A DNA stretch of 9,318 bases from Saprospiraceae bacterium (GTDB lineage Bacteria > Bacteroidota > Bacteroidia > Chitinophagales > Saprospiraceae), in contig JAJCYJ010000435.1 in NCBI GenBank assembly GCA_029262975.1, positions 1 through 9,318 on the forward strand, given 5' to 3'. The notes under the pieces were generated by a model. That model ran no database searches. It worked only from the letters and a program-made list of their open reading frames with translations, and was not told where the DNA came from. Position numbers and translations under genes: made by a program. Numbering within the stretch: position 1 is the stretch's first letter; every line of letters begins with the position of its first letter. Positions 1 to 6,954 of the stretch are shown here, piece by piece.

Positions 1-21
1 TGGTTTACCGACATCTCCTAG

Positions 22-504
22 ACTGACGTAGGCTGTGCCTACTTCTTTTACATCAAGCGGCGTCCAAACCGTTTCGTTAGGCGTAGGCTGTGTGTTTTTT
101 ACACCAATTTGATATACGATTCTAATCTGTTCAATTTATCACTTTCTTCTGAATTACAATTGACGAATGACGACGTAGGCGCAGCCTACGCCGAGCTTTT
201 CATTTGTGCTCTTTACACCGCTTTGAAATATGATTCTAATCTGTTCAATTTATCGCTTTCTACTGAATGACGACTGTCAACTAACGAATGTCGACGTAGG
301 CGCAGCCTACGCCGAGCTTTTCGTGTGTGCTCTTTACAACACTTTGATATACGATTTAATAGATTCATTTCTTCGTCTGTTAATGACTGTCAACTGAAGA
401 ATGACGACGAAGGCACAGCCTACGCCGAGCTTTTCATTTGTGTTTTTTTCGTTTGGTTTAATCTACAACAAAACACCTCGACAGGCGTTGGCTGTGCTTA
501 CGTC
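22..504. repeat. Degenerate array of palindrome-centred repeat units
   Basis: Five to six diverged copies of a unit are visible. The best cores are at 28-42 (GTAGGC TGT GCCTAC), 174-190 and 295-311 (both CGTAGGC GCA GCCTACG), and 408-424 (CGAAGGC ACA GCCTACG). Decayed cores lie at about 83-93 and 486-502. The second and third perfect cores start 121 bp apart and the next is 113 bp further. Sequence between cores is also shared: 111-154 closely matches 225-268, and GACTGTCAACT recurs at 272-282 and 385-395. Each perfect core could form a 6-7 bp stem with a 3-base loop. Three cores carry a TGT loop and three carry GCA or ACA, so some copies may be inverted. No transposase or CRISPR-associated gene is in view. 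REP-like elements or mobile-element debris are possible, but I do not recognise the family. Confidence 0.8.
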
Positions 505-746
505 TTTACTCTTACTGCCTTCAAGTTTAACATATTTAAAAATATCAGAAACTAAGTTCCCCATTTCTTGTAGATAAATCGCTCTATGTAGGCCAAACAA
601 TTCACTATTCCAATTTCTAATGCTATTATTGAATGTCAAAATGATTCGGTGGATAGATTGTTTTCTCATCCATATTATCGTTTCATTCATTTTTCGTAAT
701 TAATATTAGATAACTCTAAAGTATAGTAAATACCTTATTAACCGAT
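505..746. other. AT-rich leader between repeat array and gene 1
   Basis: This stretch of about 240 bp holds no gene I can support. A promoter for the downstream genes should lie here or within the repeat array, but I see no clean Bacteroidota-type -33/-7 pair (TTTG and TAnnTTTG) and no convincing sigma70-type pair. There is no Shine-Dalgarno sequence before the ATG at 747. A minus-strand open frame of 75 codons (463-690) covers much of it. Its C-terminal end runs into the repeat array and it matches no family I know, so it is not annotated as a gene. Confidence 0.5.
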
Positions 747-3700
747 ATGGAAGTATTAATCATTCCCATACATTTAGATGCTTTATTCCTGAAAACATCT
801 CAGCCGATTATTGGCGCAAGGGCCAGTTTTGACCGGCTTCCTTATTTTGATAGGATAAATAAAATTGATGTCAATACAGATATCGCCAACATCAGCGAAA
901 ACTTTCTAGCTAAACCTTTTCAGAGTCACTCCTTGGTCCTTGAGGCTGGCATGCATTTGCATTGGGCATTGCCAGATCTTTTAACTGTGGGGAAATTGGA
1001 AAAAAACGGCCAATCGGAAAAATTAGCCTACCCCATGGTACCGGACCGATGGTTGGTAACCAGAAAGATCGGAAGGCAACAGAAACAATGGTTGGTAGAA
1101 AGCAATTATCAGCAAAAAGAAGGATACAACAATACAGAGAACGGTATAAGTTTTCCATTGAGCGATAACGAACGTGGGGCCTCAGGTCAACCCTATCGGT
1201 TTATGGGAAGACAAATTGATCTGGCAAAGAATGAACCACTTGAACCCTCCTCTGAGTATTTTAATAATTTAACGGCACTTGGATATGGAGACCCTTCTTT
1301 TGGTGCCTTTTATCCTGAATGCCACAGTGTTTTTGGTTGTCATGACCCTTTAAATGAATCCCTTACAGGAAAGTTAGAATATGAAGTGATTGGTTGGTAT
1401 AGTCATCAAGAACAAGATTATCTCGCCAATACAATAATAGAACTAAACAACACAGATGAAATTTCTTCTCTTTCCGGCAGCGAAAAAGTCACAGCCATAA
1501 AAGAAACCATTCTGAAAAATTTGAATATCTCTGCTGAAATATCAGGGGATTGCCCCGAAAACCTCCTTTGTTATGGGCGACTGATTTTTGAAAAAGGCAT
1601 TCTATGTGGCGTAAACAACCTTCCGCCTGCTATTGATGATATTGCCCTCGGGAATACGGGTACCGAAGCACTTTCCGCTATGCTCAGTCGCGGAAATCTA
1701 AAAAAAGAAAAGCAGCTCGAAGCCATAAGGCTCATGTCTAAGATAGGGACCCAAAAGTTGGATTTACATGCAAAATTTGAAGAGGCTTTTCACGATAATG
1801 GATTTACTCCTGTCAATGGGGGTGCTATCTGGACGATTACGGCAAGTAAACGTTCGGCCAAAAAAGAGCATAATGCACCCACCCCGTTTGATACAAGTTT
1901 GTCTACCTTATTTGCACACCACCTTAATGTTCTTAATAATATTCAGCAGGAATACGACAGAGCGATCGATGAATATCGGGATCTGAAACAACAGCTGTTT
2001 TCTGACTGGTATAAGTATATGGTAGCTGGCAACCATCCCTATATCCATAAAGGTGAAATAGCAGATATTGATGAAATCATGTTTTTCATGGAAAACCACA
2101 TTATGGTTGAATTGAAACAGAAATCAAAACAACTCGAAAAGCTTTCTCCACACGACAAGCACAAGGGAGAAATATGGAATGCACATAAGGAAGTTCAAAA
2201 AGATGAGGAAAATTTTAATAACGGAAAAGTACCCGAACGTAAGCAACTTAGGAATTACAACGACATCTTACTCCATTATACTTTCGATAAAACAAAGGCT
2301 TTAGCAACAGATTTAAACCAAAAATGCGCCACAAACTACGCTCCCTGTGAACCGTTACAAACCGATGCCATAACATGCACGGGCCCAGATTCTAGCATCG
2401 CCATATCCTTAAATAAATTACCAGAAATATTACCCGATAATAACCTCGCATTATCGAATTTGCAAGCGAATATAATTAAGGCGAAGGCCATTTCTCTTTG
2501 GGTAAATATCAACGGAATCTACTCTTCAGAAAATTTCAACCTGCTAAGGATAGAAAATGAAAAAAATAGCGAAATAGGCCCATCCGGCATAGGATCATTT
2601 TGGAAGGCCATTTATATAGATGGCCTTAAAATGGACCCATACAGACTCCATATGTGGCTTGAAATTCCAAAAGACCGCTGGATCCATCTTTACTGCGAAG
2701 CTTCAGACTCTTTTGCTGATTCAATTATACTGATGGAGAACTGTCCGAGGGATATATTATGTGGCAGCCTGGCGAGTATCAGAATATTCAGACATACGCT
2801 TACCGAGGATGAAAGGGCGTGCGATAGAAATAGCTTTAAGCAAGTGGAATTTAAGCTGGAATCGGTTGCGGCACCAAGGTATTGGCAAGCCAACGAACCT
2901 GTTATCATGATGTCAGGACCAGCCTGTAAACCTTCTTCACGACATGGATTTGATGGCGAGGATAAGGAGGATAAAAAACTTAGTTGTTATGTCCATGAGA
3001 TTGAGTCTATTCCGAATCTACACAGCATTTCCACTTTGGTTAAAAATTCCAGCCTTATCAGAGAATACAATCGAGATTTTAAAGAACATCTGCATTGGAC
3101 AGATCAACCGTGGAATCCAATTATGCTTGAATGGGAAGTAGAAATATTTCCATTGAAAAAAAATGATGAAAAAGACATTATCAGCCATTTTGCCCTAAAG
3201 AACCATCATCCGGATTTAATGTTGGCTTCAAAGGCATCTGTTTTTGAAGAAGCAGGTAAAATATTCTCAGGAAATACTTTGCTCAGCCCTCATGCAAAAA
3301 TAAAAGTTCTAGATGCCATCCAAGCTTATCTGGACAATCCCAATCATCAGGATAAAGCTATAAGCGATACCCTTAATGCACAAAAAACGAAAATTGAAAA
3401 AGGCCATTATCTTTCCCAGGCATTTAGCGGTTTTAATGCAGCCCTTTTAATGCATCAGCAAACAATGCAACTACCTATCGAAGATCCTTTGGCATTTGAT
3501 GATTATAATAGGTTTACCCAAATAGTCAATGAACTGGTAGATGGTGAAAATAAGTGGGCCCCTAAACCAGACAATCCTTTTTTGCCGATTCGGACGGGTA
3601 TGATCAGGGTATTGAATCTCCGATTGATTGATAGTTTTGGCCGGCACGTGGACGCACCTGTTGATAAAAACTTAACGCACTCTCATGCCTTTCCATCTTT

Positions 3701-4955
3701 GGATAATTTGGCTGTAATGCCGCCCCGTATTACACAGCCCTCAAGATTAAATTTGCGTTGGATATCGGCCAATAGAGATGAGCTTGAAATGAACAGTCAC
3801 CCGGAAAGCAGCCCTATTTGTGGTTGGCTTTTACCTAACAATCTTGATAACAGCATGATGGTCTATGACCATAGTGGTTACTTGCTTGGAGTAATTGATC
3901 AAAAGGGCATCTGGGAAGCAGGGCCTGGAAATAGAAATAAAATTGCAATCAAGCATATTCCTAATAAACATTTAAGACAGGTAGTCTTATCCCTTGAAAA
4001 AGGAAGTACTGACTTTCTGAAGATGGTAAATAAAGTCCTTGAGAAGATTGATCCTGAATCCTTCGCTCAACATCTCGACCTGGCTTTGTTGATGGGGAGG
4101 CCGATAGCCATTGTAAGGGCTGCTCTTAATTTAGAACTAAAAGGCAGGACTGCAGTGAATCAAAGTTGGGAGTTATTTAGTCGTGATATCGGGGATGAAA
4201 CCTATGATACCGAAGGCTTTGAAAAAACCCGCTTCCCAATTAGGTTAGGTGAACCAGGACAATTTAATGATGGGGTCATTGGATTTTGGAAAGATGAGGA
4301 AACAGTCGGGCCATTTCATTCGGCTATTAGTGGAGAAGACTCTGATACCATTCATTATTATAAAGACGGCAAGCCCAATATTACTGTTTCAATAGCCGAT
4401 GCTCCACAAACTTTTACCCTGTTAATTGATCCGCGCGCCAAAGTACACGTGGTATCAGGGATTCAACCCACCAAAATCATCAACTTACCACCCGATCAAT
4501 ATTTGGACGCACTCAGGCGTATCGATATATTTTTCCTTGCCTCCCCAGTATTAAGCCCGAAAGAACGAGTTGCTCTACCTCTTCCCTTTGAATCGGGTTT
4601 TGAATGGAGTTGGGTATCGCGGCATAAATCTTCCTGGAGTGAGATTTCCAAATTCGGCAGGATCAATAAGCATAAACTTCTGGAAACTTTTCATAATGGG
4701 CAAATCATTTGGGATGACCTGGTATTGCAAAAATGGATAGACACACTCGATGGCTTTACAGCGAATATAGTACCCAAAAACGGACGGGTAAACAAAACAC
4801 TCAGTCCCTCAGTAGCTCCAATGACGGACCGTATAGAAAACCTACTAAATCAATGCATGATCATTCAACCTGATTATGCAGCCTCCTTCCGGGATAAATC
4901 TGTAATCAGAGAAGGTTGGTTGAAATTATCACACAAGACAAAAAATATGTTATGA
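747..4955 (+). CDS. Giant LamG-containing protein, possible particle-associated recognition protein
   Basis: This is a 1402-residue protein with no signal peptide or membrane segment that I can see, so it is probably cytoplasmic until assembled or released. Residues 1-110 hold a conserved-looking block with LHWALP (71-76) and VPDRWLVTR (98-106). Residues 390-500 are charged and helical, with coiled-coil character. Residues 550-700 resemble a LamG/concanavalin-like beta-sandwich: strands AISLWVNI (581-588) and RWIHLYCEA (644-652), then LASIRIFRHTLTEDE (675-689), a typical end for that fold. Further blocks are RYWQANEPVIMMSG (711-724), HLHW again at 781-784, LSQAFSGFNAALLM (889-902), DPRAKVHVVSG (1228-1238) and REGWLKLS near the C-terminus. 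I recall similar very large uncharacterised proteins near contractile-injection loci in Bacteroidota, but cannot verify that here. The stop overlaps the next start, so the two genes are probably cotranscribed and translationally coupled. The frame is very likely real; a role in surface or glycan recognition is inferred from the LamG-like region and the tail-fibre neighbour. Confidence 0.85.
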   Translation: MEVLIIPIHLDALFLKTSQPIIGARASFDRLPYFDRINKIDVNTDIANISENFLAKPFQSHSLVLEAGMHLHWALPDLLTVGKLEKNGQSEKLAYPMVPDRWLVTRKIGRQQKQWLVESNYQQKEGYNNTENGISFPLSDNERGASGQPYRFMGRQIDLAKNEPLEPSSEYFNNLTALGYGDPSFGAFYPECHSVFGCHDPLNESLTGKLEYEVIGWYSHQEQDYLANTIIELNNTDEISSLSGSEKVTAIKETILKNLNISAEISGDCPENLLCYGRLIFEKGILCGVNNLPPAIDDIALGNTGTEALSAMLSRGNLKKEKQLEAIRLMSKIGTQKLDLHAKFEEAFHDNGFTPVNGGAIWTITASKRSAKKEHNAPTPFDTSLSTLFAHHLNVLNNIQQEYDRAIDEYRDLKQQLFSDWYKYMVAGNHPYIHKGEIADIDEIMFFMENHIMVELKQKSKQLEKLSPHDKHKGEIWNAHKEVQKDEENFNNGKVPERKQLRNYNDILLHYTFDKTKALATDLNQKCATNYAPCEPLQTDAITCTGPDSSIAISLNKLPEILPDNNLALSNLQANIIKAKAISLWVNINGIYSSENFNLLRIENEKNSEIGPSGIGSFWKAIYIDGLKMDPYRLHMWLEIPKDRWIHLYCEASDSFADSIILMENCPRDILCGSLASIRIFRHTLTEDERACDRNSFKQVEFKLESVAAPRYWQANEPVIMMSGPACKPSSRHGFDGEDKEDKKLSCYVHEIESIPNLHSISTLVKNSSLIREYNRDFKEHLHWTDQPWNPIMLEWEVEIFPLKKNDEKDIISHFALKNHHPDLMLASKASVFEEAGKIFSGNTLLSPHAKIKVLDAIQAYLDNPNHQDKAISDTLNAQKTKIEKGHYLSQAFSGFNAALLMHQQTMQLPIEDPLAFDDYNRFTQIVNELVDGENKWAPKPDNPFLPIRTGMIRVLNLRLIDSFGRHVDAPVDKNLTHSHAFPSLDNLAVMPPRITQPSRLNLRWISANRDELEMNSHPESSPICGWLLPNNLDNSMMVYDHSGYLLGVIDQKGIWEAGPGNRNKIAIKHIPNKHLRQVVLSLEKGSTDFLKMVNKVLEKIDPESFAQHLDLALLMGRPIAIVRAALNLELKGRTAVNQSWELFSRDIGDETYDTEGFEKTRFPIRLGEPGQFNDGVIGFWKDEETVGPFHSAISGEDSDTIHYYKDGKPNITVSIADAPQTFTLLIDPRAKVHVVSGIQPTKIINLPPDQYLDALRRIDIFFLASPVLSPKERVALPLPFESGFEWSWVSRHKSSWSEISKFGRINKHKLLETFHNGQIIWDDLVLQKWIDTLDGFTANIVPKNGRVNKTLSPSVAPMTDRIENLLNQCMIIQPDYAASFRDKSVIREGWLKLSHKTKNML
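4952..4955 (+). other. ATGA stop-start overlap coupling genes 1 and 2
   Basis: The TGA of gene 1 (4953-4955) overlaps the ATG of gene 2 (4952-4954) in the classic ATGA arrangement. This favours the ATG at 4952 over an in-frame ATG at 4916, which would add only 12 residues lying wholly inside gene 1. The overlap suggests translational coupling and matched synthesis of the two proteins. Confidence 0.75.
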
Positions 4956-6877
4956 GTAAGTTTAGATCATTTTATCCATTTGATTTTCAGCTCTTAAATG
5001 AAAATGGCGAACATGCCTTTTTTATAGAAGACAGGACCGATAAGATCACGCTCTCCATCACGAATAAAGGAACCCTCCCGCTAACCTTCAGGGTACAGGA
5101 AAACGAAAATCAAGGAAACGAATATCACCATTTCAAGCTGCGTTTCCGACCGGGTACTTTATTAAATCCAGAAGATATCAGCCTGGATCATGAGGACTGG
5201 GAGTTGGTACATAGCAAGTTTCATGGCATGGATGTATTAACTTTTTTTCTAAAAGATAATGCCACTGAAACATCCTTACAAATTGAACCCGGTGGTGACT
5301 TACAATTATCCTTGACCTCTTTTGGGGCAGACAGGAGAACAGGTGCCCGGGAAACAAGTGTGGAACTAATCAGTGATAACCTGTATAATGATAATCCTGA
5401 ACAAATTATAAAAGCCACCCGTCTCGTGAAATGGCCTGTTATAAATCACCGAGGCCAGGCTACATTGCCCATCCATGTTGGAATTATCGGATCCAATACC
5501 ATATTAAATAATGGAGCATCCAATGAATTAACGCTAAGGGTTTCATTGTTACAACATAAAGATTCTTTAAAGCTCGTACATCATTTAAATGACAATGAAA
5601 GGTCAAAAATTATAATTAGTTTCGATGAAGGATCAGATCAGGAAGAATGGAATATTGCAGATATTACGTCTTCACATAGTTTTGAATCTTCGATAAGTGA
5701 TCCTTATGATCAGTATCTAGAAATCTCCAAAAACGAAGAGGGGTTTCCTACTTTATTTACGGTAAACTGTTACGAAAAAGATGTACTACTCGGCCTTCTG
5801 GACAATGACGCTCAAACGGATGTCCATCATATTCCGAATCATTTCGACATCAAGATCGCAAATATTATCACTAATCATCCATCTGGAAAAACGAATTGCT
5901 ATATACGTTTTGAAAACATTCCCGGCTATTGGGACAACAGTTTCATTGTGCCAATAGAAAAACAACCGATGATTTTCAGAGGGGATAAAATGGGGATTGG
6001 AAAAATGCCATCGGCGAAATTGGATATTGGTGGTAATAGTCCAGGTGAGATACAGGCGATTTTAACCCGCGGATCTGATGAGAATTTTCAAGTGATAGCG
6101 CAGAATGGTGTTGCAAGTCATAACAATGGTGGTCTACTCGGGAAATTGGGAATGAGGTATGAGAAAAATAATCAATGGGCTGCCGGTTTACGATTTAAGA
6201 AGGGAACTGCGCATCAAGATGTAAGTATTTCTATAGATACCAATGATCAGGAACGCATCAATATTGCATCGGACGGCCTCGTGGTGATCAAAGAAGAGCT
6301 AGTTGTATCGAAGAATCTTACGGTGAAAGGTAAATTAGATGTACTTAAGGACACAACAATAAAAGGTGATCTAAAAAGCGAGGGAAGTATAAAAGACAAG
6401 AATGGTCTTATAATGCCCGTAGGGGCCGTAATTGCTTATGCTGGCAAAACAGCACCTAAAGGTTGGCTTCTTTGTAATGGCTATCTCTATGACATTTCAG
6501 CATACAAGGAATTGCATAAAGCATTAGGAAGCGCGAAAGCTATTCCTCATAAATGGAGTACTGATGGAATTGTAAGAAGTGCCTTTCAAATTCCCGATCT
6601 CCGTAGCCGCTTTATTGTTGGGGCAGGCGTAGGAAATAATCTGTCAAATTATAAATTATATAAGAAAGGAGGAGAGGAGAAGCACAAGCTAACCATTGCT
6701 GAAATGCCCGCCCACACTCATCAGTACAGCATAGCATCAGCCACCGTACAATCAGGGACAAGTAGTGATAGAGTATTTTGTGCTACTACGGCGAAGGAAA
6801 CTGGATCTACTGGAGGAAACCAATCACATGACAATATACCACCCTATTATGCCTTGACTTATATAATTAAGTATTAG
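4952..6877 (+). CDS. Tail-fibre-type protein with C-terminal phage tail-collar domain
   Basis: This 641-residue protein is laid out like a phage or particle tail fibre. Residues 1-340 look beta-rich and contain FKLRFRPGTL (61-70); I do not recognise a family there. Residues 345-440 hold a fibre-type segment starting GIGKMPSAKLDIGG (348-361). Residues 440-480 form a repetitive stalk of alternating V/L, K and G (LVVSKNLTVKGKLDV and TTIKGDLKSEGSI), which suggests a trimeric beta-helical shaft. The C-terminus is a tail-collar domain: MPVGAVIAYAG (488-498), APKGWLLCNG (501-510), FQIPDLRSRFIVG (545-557), EMPAHTH (584-590) and IPPYYALTYIIKY at the end. The HxH in AHTH resembles the metal-binding pairs of phage fibre tips. 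The likely role is target binding at the tip of a phage-tail-like particle. A prophage fibre or another surface adhesin is also possible. The collar domain call is firm, but the particle type is not set by this window. Confidence 0.9.
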   Translation: MSKFRSFYPFDFQLLNENGEHAFFIEDRTDKITLSITNKGTLPLTFRVQENENQGNEYHHFKLRFRPGTLLNPEDISLDHEDWELVHSKFHGMDVLTFFLKDNATETSLQIEPGGDLQLSLTSFGADRRTGARETSVELISDNLYNDNPEQIIKATRLVKWPVINHRGQATLPIHVGIIGSNTILNNGASNELTLRVSLLQHKDSLKLVHHLNDNERSKIIISFDEGSDQEEWNIADITSSHSFESSISDPYDQYLEISKNEEGFPTLFTVNCYEKDVLLGLLDNDAQTDVHHIPNHFDIKIANIITNHPSGKTNCYIRFENIPGYWDNSFIVPIEKQPMIFRGDKMGIGKMPSAKLDIGGNSPGEIQAILTRGSDENFQVIAQNGVASHNNGGLLGKLGMRYEKNNQWAAGLRFKKGTAHQDVSISIDTNDQERINIASDGLVVIKEELVVSKNLTVKGKLDVLKDTTIKGDLKSEGSIKDKNGLIMPVGAVIAYAGKTAPKGWLLCNGYLYDISAYKELHKALGSAKAIPHKWSTDGIVRSAFQIPDLRSRFIVGAGVGNNLSNYKLYKKGGEEKHKLTIAEMPAHTHQYSIASATVQSGTSSDRVFCATTAKETGSTGGNQSHDNIPPYYALTYIIKY

Positions 6878-6944
6878 TAATTACTGTATAGCAAAAGCTC
6901 AATAAAACGAAAGTGGTGATACATCCAAATTCAGGTTTATAATT

Positions 6945-6953
6945 AAAAAAAAA
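6945..6953 (+). promoter_or_regulatory. Poly-A tract preceding the cyclase start
   Basis: A run of nine A residues ends one base before the ATG at 6955. A-rich sequence just upstream of the start is typical of Bacteroidota translation initiation, where Shine-Dalgarno pairing is little used, so it supports this start. The 77 bp gap from gene 2 contains no hairpin that looks like a terminator. The cyclase could therefore be read through from gene 2 or have its own promoter. Confidence 0.4.
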
Positions 6954-6954
6954 T

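Noticed and set aside
174..200. Palindrome followed by CTTTT, resembling a terminator
   Set aside because: The stem is short and the T-run is only four bases and separated from the stem by several bases. The same element recurs several times with no gene ending before it.
22..504. CRISPR array
   Set aside because: Unit lengths vary, the regions between cores are themselves similar rather than unique spacers, and no cas gene is present.
325..555. Plus-strand open frame of 76 codons across the repeats
   Set aside because: It reads through repeat units whose other copies are interrupted by stops, so it looks like a by-product of the palindromic repeats.
463..690. Minus-strand open frame of 75 codons in the leader region
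   Set aside because: It has no recognisable family, its end is made of repeat-array sequence and nothing supports its expression. It could be a gene remnant but cannot be called.
910..1168. Short open frames on both strands inside gene 1
   Set aside because: They are shadows of the long frame and show no family resemblance; the same holds for other short frames within genes 1-3.
4916..4951. Upstream in-frame ATG for gene 2
   Set aside because: It would add 12 residues embedded in the end of gene 1. The ATGA overlap at 4952 is a more usual arrangement.
6938..6943. TATAAT sequence before the cyclase
   Set aside because: It lies 11 bp before the ATG, which would leave almost no leader, and there is no matching upstream element. 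It is probably just AT-rich sequence.
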